From Castor canadensis (lineage: Eukaryota > Chordata > Mammalia > Rodentia > Castoridae): a stretch of DNA of 64,000 nt. The stretch lies in NCBI RefSeq assembly GCF_047511655.1, contig NC_133390.1, forward strand, positions 159,461,583 to 159,525,582, read 5' to 3'. Positions 21,701 to 28,440 of the stretch are shown here, piece by piece. The position numbers and the translations under genes were made by a program. How positions within the stretch are numbered: position 1 is the stretch's first letter; every line of letters begins with the position of its first letter. Below the pieces are notes generated by a model. It saw only the letters and a program-made list of their open reading frames with translations. It did not search any database and had not been told where the DNA came from.

Positions 21701-23097
21701 GCATTCATGAGGCCCTGGGTTCAGTCTTCAAAATCTAATAATAATAATAATAGTAGTAGTATTTTTCATATGCCAGGTAGCTGTAGGTCATTTAACCCAT
21801 TTAATAGTTGCTTACTACATATTTACTAAGTGCCAGTCCAGCCACTTCCAGAGCCTAAGCTTTTAACTTATACTCTAGTGCTTGTACTGAAAGTGATTTA
21901 ACCAAGGTCAACAGCTAATAAGTAATAAAGCCATTTCTAATGAACCAGAATTTAAGCCTCCTTCTTCCTAGTTCATTGCTTTTCCCAGCACACTTAATGA
22001 CTCTCACTAGTACAGGCATCCAGTCTTTCTGTGAATTTTCATTTCTAACCTTTAACTTCTTATAAACAGCCTAGAGAAAAGCTGTCCCTCCATCCTTACC
22101 AGAGGAGTTGTGGCTTGCACATCCATATACAGAGGTCGCAGCACTGACTCTGCCTCCTGTACAGCAGCAGCTGTATTTGAGGGAACAGCAGTCTGAGGAG
22201 TAAGATCTACAACTGACAAAAAAATGGAGTGGAGTGGCCAAGTGAGAAAGGGTGTAACTATGGACTCACAGCATCCAAGACAGCAGAAGCTCAAAGCTGG
22301 GTGAAGGTGACAGGAGAAGTTTAAGAAATGCTGGGGTGGAATCTCAAAATAAAGGAAACAATGGAGACCCCAGCAGGCTGTAAAAAGATAAAAGGAATAG
22401 AGACACAGAGTTCTTGGAGGGGGCACATTGCAGGCAGTGTTCAAATTGTCTAAAAGGCAGTGAGGACGGCTGTAAAAGACAAAGCCATCTAGAAGGAATG
22501 TGGACGCTGGGCGCTGGTGGCTCACGTCTTTAATCTTATCTATTTGGGAGGCTGAGATCGGAAGGATCACATTTGGAGGCCAGCCCTGGGCAAATAATAC
22601 ACGAGACCACATCTCCAAAATAACCAGAGCAAAAAATGGACTGCAGGCGTGGCCCAACGGTAGAGTGACTGCTTTGCAAGTGCAAAGCCCTGAGTTCAAG
22701 CTGCTTTCCCACCAAAAAATAAAAACTAGAAGCAATGTAGAGACAGAGCAGGTGAGCTCTCCAACGGTTCCTGGCTGCACAGAAGCCTCGACCAGCATCT
22801 TTAACGACTGCCCAGAAGTCTGTAGGTTGAGACTCCAGGGCTTGTGGGGGCGTGAAGGCCAGGATGTGAGGGGTGAGGCCTGACAAAGTCTGAAGACATG
22901 TCAGGAGGGTCTGCGCAGCCAGGCCGGACTGGGAAACTCAGGAATGGGGAAAGGTCCGCGCTGCCCGGGAGGGTGGCAACGCGGGGGACCGGGAGCGTAC
23001 CGCGCAGGCGCAGTCCCCGGGTGGGCACCGCGGGCCTCAGTCCAGGAGCAGCCATGGCGGACGAAGCCGCCCGCCTCCAAGCGGCTCGTAGCAGCAT
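148..23097 (-). CDS. NFS1: NFS1 cysteine desulfurase, mitochondrial (whole spliced CDS, 13 exons)
   Basis: Pyridoxal-phosphate enzyme of aminotransferase class V that takes sulfur from cysteine and passes it as a persulfide to the ISCU scaffold, in complex with ISD11 (LYRM4), ACP and frataxin in the mitochondrial matrix. Thirteen exons join in frame to 458 codons plus stop; human NFS1 has 457. Residues 1-32 are rich in Arg and Ala with no acidic residue, as in a mitochondrial presequence. Seen: the GAT phosphate-binding motif at 127-129, His157 in TEHKC, Asp233 and Gln236 in HTDAAQ, the Schiff-base lysine Lys259 in SGHK, and the catalytic loop SSGSACTS with Cys382. The C-terminus ends WTQH. 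All introns are GT-AG. The gene is head to head with ROMO1. No frameshift or stop was found in the exons. Identity is very sure; exon edges are hand-placed. Confidence 0.97.
591..697 (+). mobile_element. ID-type SINE
   Basis: A box (catggctcaagtggcagaac), B box (gagttcaaacc) and A-rich tail are all present. Confidence 0.75.
739..768 (+). repeat. (GT)n microsatellite
   Basis: Fifteen uninterrupted GT units next to the T-run of the adjoining SINE. Confidence 0.95.
773..1115 (-). mobile_element. B1+ID composite followed by a B1 copy
   Basis: 773-985 reads T-run, inverted ID part (ggggcttgaacacagagcct), then inverted B1 part ending gtgagccacc. 988-1115 is a second B1-like unit. A (GT)15 tract precedes them. 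Confidence 0.75.
1400..1840 (-). mobile_element. B1 and two ID copies, inverted
   Basis: B1 at 1408-1525 (gagacagtgtctccctatgt), an old ID at 1525-1598, and another ID at 1755-1840 (attggggatcaaacccaggg). Confidence 0.7.
1853..2725 (-). mobile_element. Four tandem B1+ID composite SINEs
   Basis: Head-to-tail copies at about 1853-2073, 2083-2305, 2310-2515 and 2522-2725. Each starts with a T-run and inverted ID part and ends with an inverted B1 part (ctagctactca motif seen inverted). Confidence 0.8.
2925..3014 (-). CDS. NFS1: NFS1 coding exon 12
   Basis: Residues 408-437 plus two bases, [20 protein letters not shown] to RLREM. Acceptor ttcag|gtttgg, donor atgag|gtatgc. Confidence 0.95.
3141..3316 (+). 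mobile_element. MER5A-like hAT DNA transposon remnant
   Basis: Matches the MER5A pattern: an opening like agtttctcagattgtgacct, then cagaatcatctgag, tcagaaattgtcat and cctaggtgatgctcagtg. Non-autonomous and old. Confidence 0.6.
3349..3785 (+). mobile_element. Two ID copies and a B1
   Basis: ID at 3349-3431 and 3498-3600, each ending in an A-rich run; B1 at 3644-3785 (cacttgggaggctggggcag). Confidence 0.7.
3808..3891 (-). CDS. NFS1: NFS1 coding exon 11 (catalytic Cys)
   Basis: Residues 381-407 plus two bases, [20 protein letters not shown] and onward. Cys382 is the persulfide-forming residue (Cys381 in human numbering). The codon for Ser380 is split across the junction with exon 10. Confidence 0.95.
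4518..4599 (-). CDS. NFS1: NFS1 coding exon 10
   Basis: Residues 353-379 plus two bases, [20 protein letters not shown] to LSSGS. It opens the mobile catalytic-cysteine loop. Confidence 0.95.
4684..4904 (+). mobile_element. B1+ID composite SINE
   Basis: B1 part (aatcctagctactcgggagg), linker (ccaaaataaccagagcaaaa), then ID part with a clear B box (gagttcaaaccccag). Confidence 0.85.
4919..5024 (-). CDS. NFS1: NFS1 coding exon 9
   Basis: Residues 318-352 plus one base, [15 protein letters not shown] to DPEQHYPG. Acceptor ttag|tacgac, donor cctg|gtatgg. A B1+ID SINE (4684-4904) ends only about 15 bp from the donor. Confidence 0.94.
5150..5220 (+). mobile_element. MIR 3' fragment
   Basis: Short match around agtacagtgcccagtatgca and ggtgctcagtaact. 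Confidence 0.5.
5433..5590 (-). CDS. NFS1: NFS1 coding exon 8
   Basis: Residues 265-317, [13 protein letters not shown] through [16 protein letters not shown] to QQEME. RSGT is the conserved motif that helps bind PLP from the partner subunit of the dimer. Confidence 0.96.
5780..6290 (+). mobile_element. Ancient L1 (L1M-like) 3' remnant with B1 insertion
   Basis: Contains eroded versions of the L1 motifs around gcagcactattcaaaagagc and, after a SINE at about 6010-6176, the 3' stretch around tgttaaatgaaaaagcaact. Confidence 0.65.
6293..6735 (+). mobile_element. SINE cluster
   Basis: B1 at 6293-6430, ID at 6431-6516, B1 at 6517-6640, and a short inverted ID piece at about 6690-6735 (gctaggcaggcactctacca). 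Confidence 0.7.
6740..7185. other. Unassigned intron segment, NFS1
   Basis: Moderately GC-rich unique sequence in the intron between NFS1 exons 7 and 8. No domain, splice pair or repeat family is recognised. Confidence 0.4.
7186..7342 (+). repeat. Purine-rich (GGA/GAA) tract
   Basis: Nearly pure A/G for about 150 bases. It could form triplex-prone DNA, but looks like simple low complexity. Confidence 0.8.
7800..7995 (-). mobile_element. B1+ID composite SINE
   Basis: Inverted ID part (actggggtttgaactcaggg), tttttgtgatgggt linker and inverted B1 part. Confidence 0.8.
8058..8435 (+). mobile_element. SINE cluster
   Basis: Truncated composite (8066-8217), ID (8218-8304) and B1 (8305-8435), abutting the L1 that follows. 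Confidence 0.7.
8445..8990 (+). mobile_element. L1 3' end with G-rich polypurine tract
   Basis: Starts with the end of an ORF2-like region (gttctccctcatatgtagac), then L1 3' UTR, a G-run tract at 8862-8922, the tail motif ccttgtatgcacatatgaat, AATAAA-like words and a long A-run. Strongly 5' truncated. It sits in the NFS1 intron between exons 7 and 8, antisense to the gene. Confidence 0.8.
8862..8922 (+). repeat. G-quadruplex-prone G tract
   Basis: Many runs of three to seven G separated by one to three bases, well beyond the four runs needed for a quadruplex. Typical of rodent and primate L1 3' UTRs. Confidence 0.75.
8991..9210 (+). mobile_element. B1+ID composite SINE
   Basis: Inserted right after the A-tail of the L1 at 8445-8990. 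Ends with an A-run and an AG-rich expansion. Confidence 0.8.
9773..9907 (-). CDS. NFS1: NFS1 coding exon 7 (PLP-lysine exon)
   Basis: Residues 220-264 plus one base, [20 protein letters not shown] through [11 protein letters not shown]. It contains Asp233, Gln236 and Lys259, the internal aldimine lysine. Confidence 0.96.
10027..10137 (+). repeat. Polypyrimidine (C/T) tract
   Basis: About 110 bases of almost pure C and T between NFS1 exons 6 and 7. On the gene strand it is purine-rich, so it is not a splice-site tract. Confidence 0.85.
10580..10673 (-). CDS. NFS1: NFS1 coding exon 6
   Basis: Residues 189-219 plus one base, [10 protein letters not shown] through [19 protein letters not shown]. 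Acceptor ttag|gaac and donor atag|gtgag. Confidence 0.95.
10755..10975 (+). mobile_element. Ancient L1 remnant interrupted by an ID SINE
   Basis: The flanks (near agtagttaaaatatcag and gctggtgaggg to gtaaaatggtaaaacc) resemble old L1. The ID copy at 10796-10877 keeps a very tRNA-Ala-like A box (gatgtagctcagtggtatag). Confidence 0.65.
10976..11545 (+). mobile_element. SINE cluster with (CA)n
   Basis: Degraded ID and B1 pieces to 11175, a composite at 11196-11380, (CA)10 at 11383-11402, and an ID at 11452-11545. Confidence 0.7.
12139..12420 (-). mobile_element. Two B1-like units
   Basis: 12139-12240 and 12280-12420, the second with gagtctcactatgtggccca. Confidence 0.65.
12440..13545 (+). mobile_element. 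L1 ORF2 remnant broken by SINE insertions
   Basis: Three pieces run in order along ORF2: 12440-12805 (near tatactagcaatgatcaatc), 12938-13105 (atagccaaaacaatcttgaa) and 13345-13540 (tcttttcaacaaatggtgag). SINEs split them at about 12810-12935, 13107-13200 and 13205-13340. Reading frames are destroyed. Confidence 0.8.
13541..13935 (+). mobile_element. ID + B1 + composite cluster
   Basis: ID at 13541-13650 with a long A-tail, B1 at 13655-13790, B1-type unit at 13801-13935. Confidence 0.7.
14075..14835 (-). mobile_element. Inverted SINE array
   Basis: Units at about 14075-14245, 14249-14340, 14390-14480, 14497-14705 and 14755-14835, each opening with a T-run. A (TTTA)7 tract at 14732-14760 precedes the last. 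Confidence 0.75.
14836..15510 (+). mobile_element. Forward SINE array
   Basis: B1 and B1+ID units at about 14836-14955, 14960-15190, 15195-15410 and an ID at 15415-15510. With the inverted array before it, a large potential inverted repeat forms. Confidence 0.7.
15990..16730 (-). mobile_element. Inverted SINE cluster
   Basis: Composite 15990-16170, B1 16175-16265, ID 16280-16370, then IDs at 16545-16640 and 16650-16730, ending about 170 bp from NFS1 exon 5. Confidence 0.7.
16899..17051 (-). CDS. NFS1: NFS1 coding exon 5
   Basis: Residues 138-188, from [12 protein letters not shown] to KTGIIDLK. It contains TEHKCV, whose His157 is the residue expected to stack on the PLP ring. Fifty-one whole codons. 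Confidence 0.96.
17130..18040. mobile_element. Mixed SINE cluster
   Basis: Inverted ID 17130-17215, forward IDs 17280-17355 and 17660-17740, forward composite 17840-18040. Confidence 0.65.
18420..18880. other. Unique intron segment, NFS1 intron 4
   Basis: No repeat family or exon recognised; a short palindromic word (aaagattcaaagaatcttt) sits at about 18667-18686. An inverted ID copy precedes it at 18300-18390. Confidence 0.4.
18885..19640 (+). mobile_element. Forward SINE array with (GAAA)5
   Basis: Composites at 18885-19090 and 19115-19340, IDs at 19340-19400 and 19550-19640; (GAAA)5 at 19091-19110. Confidence 0.75.
19770..19845 (+). mobile_element. Minimal L1 tail
   Basis: Repeats the last bases of the element at 8445-8990 (ccttgtatgcacatatgaat) with an A-rich tail. 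A shorter look-alike sits at 59047-59090. Confidence 0.65.
20080..20165 (-). mobile_element. ID-type SINE fragment next to NFS1 exon 4
   Basis: Inverted ID (gctaggtaagcactctacca) ending about 10 bp from the exon 4 donor. Confidence 0.65.
20175..20258 (-). CDS. NFS1: NFS1 coding exon 4
   Basis: Residues 110-137, [20 protein letters not shown] and onward. It carries the Gly-Ala-Thr loop that holds the PLP phosphate in this family. Twenty-eight whole codons. Confidence 0.95.
20632..20822 (-). mobile_element. B1+ID composite SINE
   Basis: Inverted ID part (ggggtttgaactcaggacct) and inverted B1 part (gcatgagccactggcaccca). A partial forward ID lies at 20510-20580. Confidence 0.8.
20900..21065 (-). 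mobile_element. MIR SINE
   Basis: Reverse MIR order, including aaatatgaggaaattgaggc and the later part around agctaggaaatatgggaact. Confidence 0.7.
21195..21311 (-). CDS. NFS1: NFS1 coding exon 3
   Basis: Residues 71-109, from [11 protein letters not shown] through [11 protein letters not shown] to MEHARE. Thirty-nine whole codons in phase 0, with clean AG and GT borders. Confidence 0.95.
21665..21760 (+). mobile_element. ID SINE, tRNA-Ala-like, with (TAA)n tail
   Basis: ggggtgtagctcagtgg A box and ccctgggttcagtc B box; the tail has become TAA and TAG repeats. Confidence 0.75.
21770..21990 (-). mobile_element. MIR-like SINE, eroded
   Basis: Includes tttactaagtgccagt near the start and aaccaaggtcaacagctaat with agaatttaagcctcc further on, the reverse MIR order. 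Confidence 0.55.
22100..22212 (-). CDS. NFS1: NFS1 coding exon 2
   Basis: Residues 33-70. Begins [12 protein letters not shown], a variable linker after the presequence, and ends [13 protein letters not shown] at the start of the aminotransferase fold. The acceptor gtcag precedes ttgtagatc. Met62 in YMDVQ matches the Met used for a shorter extramitochondrial form in human. Confidence 0.9.
22500..22715 (+). mobile_element. B1+ID composite SINE
   Basis: Lies in NFS1 intron 1: B1 part (tttgggaggctgagatcgga), linker, ID part with gagttcaagctgc. Confidence 0.8.
23001..23097 (-). CDS. NFS1: NFS1 coding exon 1
   Basis: Encodes residues 1-32 plus the first base of codon 33: [10 protein letters not shown] then an Ala/Pro/Arg-rich targeting sequence ending LRLR. 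The start is the ATG of MLLRAAW, as in other mammals. A second in-frame Met at residue 15 is not in the human sequence as I recall it. The donor reads gcg|gtacgc. Confidence 0.93.
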
Positions 23098-23152
23098 GCT
23101 CCCAGCAGCCGACCCACTACTCGAAGGGGTTGCGGTCCTCGGCCCCAGGCTC

Positions 23153-23182
23153 CCGGAAGTAACTCTCTCGCGCTCCGGAAGC
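23153..23182 (+). promoter_or_regulatory. Paired ETS/GABP (NRF-2) motifs
   Basis: CCGGAAGT at 23153-23160 and CCGGAAGC at 23175-23182 lie in the same orientation, 22 bp start to start. Tandem GGAA sites two helical turns apart are the classic NRF-2/GABP arrangement in nuclear genes for mitochondrial proteins. Factor binding is inferred. Confidence 0.6.
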
Positions 23183-23189
23183 GATCCTT

Positions 23190-23260
23190 CGGGCCTCGAG
23201 TGCCCTCCGCCTTGCTTTCCGTGTTGAGACGCAGACTGAGCAGCCGAGGCCAAAAGTGAG
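23190..23260 (+). other. ROMO1: ROMO1 5' UTR exon 1 (approximate start)
   Basis: Non-coding leader ending in the strong donor gag|gtgaga at 23260/23261. The left edge is not fixed by sequence. It splices to an acceptor (ccccgcag) lying directly before the ATG. Confidence 0.6.
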
Positions 23261-23450
23261 GTGAGAAGGGGCGGCCCGCGCCCAGTGGCGCCGCGCGGCT
23301 ACGGGTCTCGAATGCGAAGGGGGTGGCGGAGTTGGGCTACAGTTTGATTTCCTTCCCTGATTTCCCCGAACCCTTGGGCCGGATCCCCACCCCGCCCGAA
23401 TTCCGGACTAGCGGCTGGGCCCGCACTTTCCTGTCCCTCGCACCCCGCAG

Positions 23451-23581
23451 ATGCCGGTGGCCGTGGGTCCCTACGGACAGTCTCAGCCCAGCTGCTTCGA
23501 CCGCGTGAAGATGGGATTTGTGATGGGCTGCGCCGTGGGCATGGCGGCCGGGGCGCTCTTCGGCACCTTTTCCTGTCTCAG
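23451..23581 (+). CDS. ROMO1: ROMO1 coding exon 1
   Basis: Residues 1-43 plus two bases of Arg44. The ATG is the first three bases after the acceptor cgcag, and the donor is tcag|gtaggg. It lies inside the CpG island. Confidence 0.96.
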
Positions 23582-25104
23582 GTAGGGGCGCGGGCGGTGG
23601 TTTCTGGGCGGGACTTCCCGATTTCCTCCGACCCGAACCCGAATAGAGCCCACTGCTTTCCAGTTGTCCTCTAACGAGCGAGAAGGCGTTTCCTACTGCT
23701 TTTCAGCTGGAAGCGCAGTGCTTAGGAATGTGGACTCTAGAGTCTACCTGGCTTTTTGACCCTTCTACTAGTTCAGAGACTTTAGGCAAGTTGGAAGCTA
23801 AGTTTCCTCAAGTATAAGTGAGGACGGTAACACTACCTCCACCTTTGTAAGAATGAAATCAGCACAGTACGTGCTTAGTTAAGTGGTGCTATTCCTATTG
23901 CTGCTGTAATTTTTACTTCCAATTGCGAATAAGACAAACTGTTGAGCGGTTTTACTGTCCTGGGAGCAGGATGTCGTGATGAAGCAGATAAACCACTCTA
24001 AAACCTGGCTTGATGGTGCACGTCTGTAATCCCCAACACTCGGGAGACCTAAACAAGATGATCCACAGTACGAGTCTACCATGGGTTACATAGTGAGACC
24101 GTGTCTCCAAAAAGCAAACAAAGAAGTGTATACACTGTGGGAGGACATTTTCCTTTGAATGTCCTACTTTTCAAGATTTCAAATTCTATTTAATGAGCAG
24201 TCTGTTAAACGCTGTGCTAAAAATGATCAAAACAGTTATGTATATTACACTTGACAAAGCCTGTAATCTGTAGAGCTGAATTTTGAACCCAGTTGAAACT
24301 TCAAAAATCGTTAATACTAGGAAACCATCAATAAGACAAATGTCAGGCAGCATGGTAGCAACACTAATCCCAGCAGTGTGGAGGGGAGGCAGAGGAATCC
24401 GGAGTTCCAAGACAGCCTGAAGTACATACAAGAGTCTGTCTCCAAAAGAAAAGGCCAATGTCAACCAGGCGCTGGTGGCTCATGCCTGTAATCCTAGCTA
24501 CTTGGGAGGCTACAATCAGGAAGATCATAGTTTAAGGCCACTGAGAGCAAATATTCTGGAGACTCTTCTATACAAAATAACCACAGCAAAGTGGACTTGG
24601 GGGTGTGGCTCAAGCAGTAGAGCGCCTGATTTGTAAGAAGGATGTCTTGAGTGCAAACCAAAGTCCCACCAAAAAAATAATTTTACACACACACCCTGGA
24701 GGCAAAACCAACCATGAAAAACTGGTCTTCCTATCCATGTACTTTCTACTGTATCTGCTGCCTCCCACATAGTGAAGGCAGTTGACCCAACATTGAGCAG
24801 AAAGTCCTATTCTTTTCCTCATTATTTACCCAAGATAGGAAGAGATAATATCCACGAAAGGCAAATGAGATGGGTTGTCAGACTCTAATAATGTTGAAAT
24901 CATTATTACATTACAAACGTAGATTGGAAAGAGGACGTTAATACTCTTCCCTGTAATTTTGTTCCCAAATGGCCCCATCTTGGTTTCCTCCTCAGGATCG
25001 GAATGCGGGGTCGGGAGCTGATGGGCGGCATTGGGAAAACCATGATGCAGAGTGGCGGCACCTTTGGCACATTCATGGCCATCGGAATGGGGATTCGCTG
25101 CTAA
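23451..25104 (+). CDS. ROMO1: ROMO1 reactive oxygen species modulator 1 (whole spliced CDS)
   Basis: Two coding exons (23451-23581 and 24996-25104) join at codon 44 to give 79 aa, the usual mammalian length. The protein begins [10 protein letters not shown] and ends [10 protein letters not shown] see no difference from the human sequence as I recall it. It has a Gly/Ala-rich hydrophobic stretch at residues 22-44 ([14 protein letters not shown] and on), then a basic turn (GMRGREL) and a second glycine-rich hydrophobic segment, as in the Mgr2/ROMO1 family of inner-membrane proteins. Known roles are ROS signalling, control of the TIM23 translocase and cristae/OPA1 maintenance. It starts head to head with NFS1. 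Confidence 0.97.
23715..23900 (+). mobile_element. MIR SINE
   Basis: Follows the MIR consensus in order: gtggactctagagtctacct, an eroded tRNA-like part, agactttaggcaagtt, tttcctcaagtataagtgag. Lies in the ROMO1 intron. Confidence 0.7.
24005..24675 (+). mobile_element. Three SINEs in the ROMO1 intron
   Basis: B1 at 24005-24115, B1 at 24340-24455, composite at 24463-24675 (gcgctggtggctcatgcctg), all in the gene's sense orientation. Confidence 0.75.
24996..25104 (+). CDS. ROMO1: ROMO1 coding exon 2 (terminal)
   Basis: Completes Arg44, then [20 protein letters not shown] to GIRC and TAA at 25102-25104. Acceptor cctcag|gatcgg. Confidence 0.96.
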
Positions 25105-25190
25105 CCAGGGCAGTAATTCCCTGCTACATCTATACCTTCCCATCCATCCTGGCCCTTGTACTATAATAAAACGAAGTCTTTGCTTCACAT
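25105..25190 (+). terminator. ROMO1: ROMO1 3' UTR with poly(A) signal
   Basis: AATAAA at 25165-25170, about 60 nt past the stop, fits the short ROMO1 3' UTR. A second AATAAA at 25312-25317 could give a slightly longer form. Confidence 0.8.
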
Positions 25191-27460
25191 TCTCAGCCTG
25201 TTATTAACCATTTTGACCAAAGATTTGTAGATTAAAAAGGTGAACTAATTAGGATTGGTGTCATTACCCAAATTTAGAAACTTTCAAGGTGACTGTTACC
25301 TTTTCTCTATTAATAAATTCAACTTTGTAATTTAGTGCTTTTATCGGTTTTAAAGGCAAAAAGAGGTCTACATTCTTCCAGATCACACACTGCCAAAAAA
25401 AAGTTTTAAAAAACAAAGTCTTAACTTGTAGTTCTAATACAATATTGTACATTCTGAGATTGTTCTTCTGGCTTCAGCTGAAAATGTAGAATTTGTCCAC
25501 TGTGAAACTAATTTGAAACAGCCACTTTTGTAGTTCCATTAATGGCTAAATTCCAGGTGACCTTCTAACCAGTCCTCAATGGTGCAAAATTATGATCCTC
25601 CACAAAATTCTGTTAATTGGGTTGACAGGAGATAGCTTCTATAGTAATGCAAGTGCCCCTCACCTGCCAAGCCCCCACAGAGGCCTTGGTTATTTCCTGA
25701 CTGACCTGCATTGCCCCCCAAGTATTTCTTGATCAGAACTTGAAAAGGTGGCATTATAATACAACTAGAGTATTTTGAGGGTACAAGGACAGAGATGCAC
25801 CAGGAATTAGGGACACCACCAGAAGACAGCTAGAAAAGCTTTCCTAAGAGTTTACCAAGAGGGATTTCACTGATTGTAACCATTTTAAACATTTCTAAAC
25901 ATACTACACAACTAAATTCTAACATTTTGACATTTACAAAGCAAGCTTTTCTGTGGTGCTGGATCAATCATGGGACATTCTTCAGCAGATGACATTAACT
26001 ATGAAAGTCACTGGCTCTCTACAAAGGAATAACAGGACTTGGTACAATGATGGAGGGAGAACACGGTGGTTAAGTCTCTACCCAAAAAAACAGGGCTGTG
26101 GCCAGGCACCACTGGTACACACCTGTAATCCTACCTATTCAGGAGGCAGAGATCTGGAAAATCAGAGTTTATGGCAGCCCAGACAAAAATCAAAGTGAGA
26201 CTCTATCTCAAAAATACTCAACACAAAAGACTGGCAGAGAAGTTCAAGTAGTACATCATCTGCCTAGCAAGTGTGAAACATTCTAGTCCAAACCCCAGTA
26301 TGGTCCCCCCCCCAAAAAAAATTGATGTTAAAACTATTAGCTTAAACCACTTTATATGGTGGTACACATGTGCAGTTCCAAGCTAGCCTGGCCTACATAC
26401 CAACATCGTCTCAACCCCCATCCCCCACCAAAGATACCTTGACACTTCAAATTAAGGGACAATATAAAGTATTTGTTCATTAGGACCATACTGTGTACCC
26501 AAAAACTTGACCAAAATTAGATTAACAGGGAAGACAGGAAGTGCTACTAGCACATGAATACAGGACTTTGTGCTTGTAAAGCAGGTACTTTGCTAGATCC
26601 ACACCTGTAGCTGCTCCCCAACTAATTGAAAGATGTAATCCCTTTGGGTAAATTGTCAAGGAGGTCCATGACTAATCCCTGTACTCGACAGACATGGAAA
26701 TCAATCCGAGTTACAGACCAAGACCAACTCATATCCCCTCTCTACTTTGGTGTCTGAACTTAAGGCCTTGCACAAGCTAGGCAAGTGCTCTATAGTTAGA
26801 TCCATGGACACAGCCCTTTGCTTTTAATTTTGAGACAGAGTGTATTTGTGTACATGTGGGTCTTGTACAATGATCATACCTATACATCCAAACATAGTTG
26901 GGAGCAGACACACAGCTTCTTTGCTGAGATGGTGGTCTTAGTAAAGTTTTGCCAGACCTCGTTTCCAGTGGATCACCACCTGTGGAATAGCTCTAAGCTA
27001 CCTTGCCCAGCCAAATAAATCCCTTTGAGTAATATATACATTTAAGTAAATTTGGGAAACGAGAATGAACTGAACCAGTCTTGATCAGTACTATTAAAGT
27101 GAGGCATTGTTCACAAAGATGGCAAGATTTTACCAGACCAAAACCACACAGACTTATGTGAAAAGGACAATAGTGTACATCCATTTTTGCTATATTATAA
27201 AGGCACAATTCTAGATTATAGTGACTAACTATAAGTATAAAGAATTGTGTTATTTTCCCAGAAAAGTTGTAGTACCAACCACTACTAAAAGTTAACTATG
27301 ATACAGCTAGGCATTGTGATATGGGCCTATCTATAATACAGTAACTCAGGAGTATCAATCCAGGGGCAGCCTGGGCTATACAGACCGTCTTTAAAAAAAC
27401 AAAAAGCCAATAGCCTGTCAAGTTTGTATGACTAAAATGTTTGAAAAATGAGGATTTCTT
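25191..27460. other. Intergenic gap between convergent ROMO1 and RBM39
   Basis: No coding exon is supported on either strand. It holds a few degraded SINEs (26095-26320, 26555-26815, 27300-27400). The rest looks like unique AT-rich DNA. Confidence 0.6.
26095..26320 (+). mobile_element. B1+ID composite SINE
   Basis: ctgtaatcctacctattcag in the B1 part and an eroded ID part. Degraded inverted ID pieces follow at 26555-26620 and 26750-26815. Confidence 0.65.
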
Positions 27461-28339
27461 GTGGCCTTTTTCGAAGAATTTTATTTGAGTGGTTCTTACA
27501 AAGATTGTTGCAATATGAAAGTCATTTGTTTGATAGAAATATCAAGCTGTCTTGTCAAACACACTGAAGTAACCCAAAAATATATTTCAGAGCTCACAGA
27601 GCTTAAAAAGAGCAAAGATTATATGCAACCAGACAAAACCTATTTCTGCATTTCCTATTTCTTCCTCAGACTGTTTTCCTTACCAGACTGTCACTAAATA
27701 TCTTTAGGAAATGCAGGTATCAGTTTGTTTGGAATCTTAAAGACACACCAGAACACATAATATTTACAAAGAAACTTTTACAGATACATTAATTAAAAAG
27801 TTACCATCAAGAAATAAAATTTTTAAATCTCCCTTTCTTGTCAAACAATCAGAATGCAAAATGAGATGCTAGCCAAACAACCCTTTTGCTGGCTTAAATT
27901 TCAATACAATTAAATGTGTATTTCAGAAACCTATGGTAAACCATGAGCCAAATATTAACATTAATGAAATGTGAAGTGTAACTGCTGTGTAAAAAGTTAG
28001 GCTTCTGAAATATTAAAAACATTACATACCTGTCTGCCTTTTTACAGAAAGCACATTTGTTCCCCTAGAGCTATTCCTATAGATCCTTAATGTATTTTCT
28101 ACATGAACATTATAAAAGGCAGAACAAGAGAACAGCTTTGTATACAGTGGGATTTGCTAGTTAAGGGAGAATGAGCACACTGTATTCCTGTTAACATTTT
28201 TATTTTTTCAAAGTAACAGGAATTGTATACAAATGACAGTAGACCCTTGCCTCTTTATTTTTATCTAAATAAAAGATAAGTCAAGATGAATTTTCAAGGA
28301 AAAAAAAAAAGCTATGTACATAAGGGACTTTATCTTCCT
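27460..28339 (-). terminator. RBM39: RBM39 3' UTR with alternative poly(A) signals
   Basis: Minus-strand AATAAA copies lie at 28254-28259, 28199-28204 and 27480-27485. The nearest would give a 3' UTR of about 100 nt, the farthest about 880 nt. The whole stretch is free of SINEs, in contrast with its surroundings, which favours use of the distal site. The true end is not fixed. Confidence 0.6.
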
Positions 28340-28440
28340 TCATCGTCTACTTGGAACCAGTAGTTGTGTTGCAGTCATAGAATCTGGAAACAGGTTGTGG
28401 TAAGTTGGAAGAGGTACATATGCTGCTGTTATCATTTTAC
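28340..28440 (-). CDS. RBM39: RBM39 coding exon 16 (terminal)
   Basis: Residues 492-524, GKMITAAYVPLPTYHNLFPD then SMTATQLLVPSRR and TGA at 28342-28340. Acceptor aacag|gtaaaa. Confidence 0.95.

Larger units (their letters stand above)
22890..23640. promoter_or_regulatory. CpG-rich bidirectional NFS1/ROMO1 promoter
   Basis: GC- and CpG-dense stretch covering NFS1 exon 1, the gap between the two start regions and ROMO1 exons 1-2. No TATA box sits at a sensible distance from either gene. It carries two ETS/GABP-type cores, and the NFS1 ATG lies only about 350 bp from the ROMO1 ATG. It probably drives both genes outward; exact start sites are not visible. Confidence 0.85.

Noticed and set aside
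22052..22798. A 248-codon open frame on the minus strand
   Set aside because: It is NFS1 exon 2 read through its flanking intron and an antisense composite SINE. Only 22100-22212 fits the protein family.
22898..23227. Open frames of 72-150 codons on both strands in the CpG island
   Set aside because: High GC lowers stop frequency. These overlap NFS1 exon 1 or its promoter out of frame and look like no protein I know.
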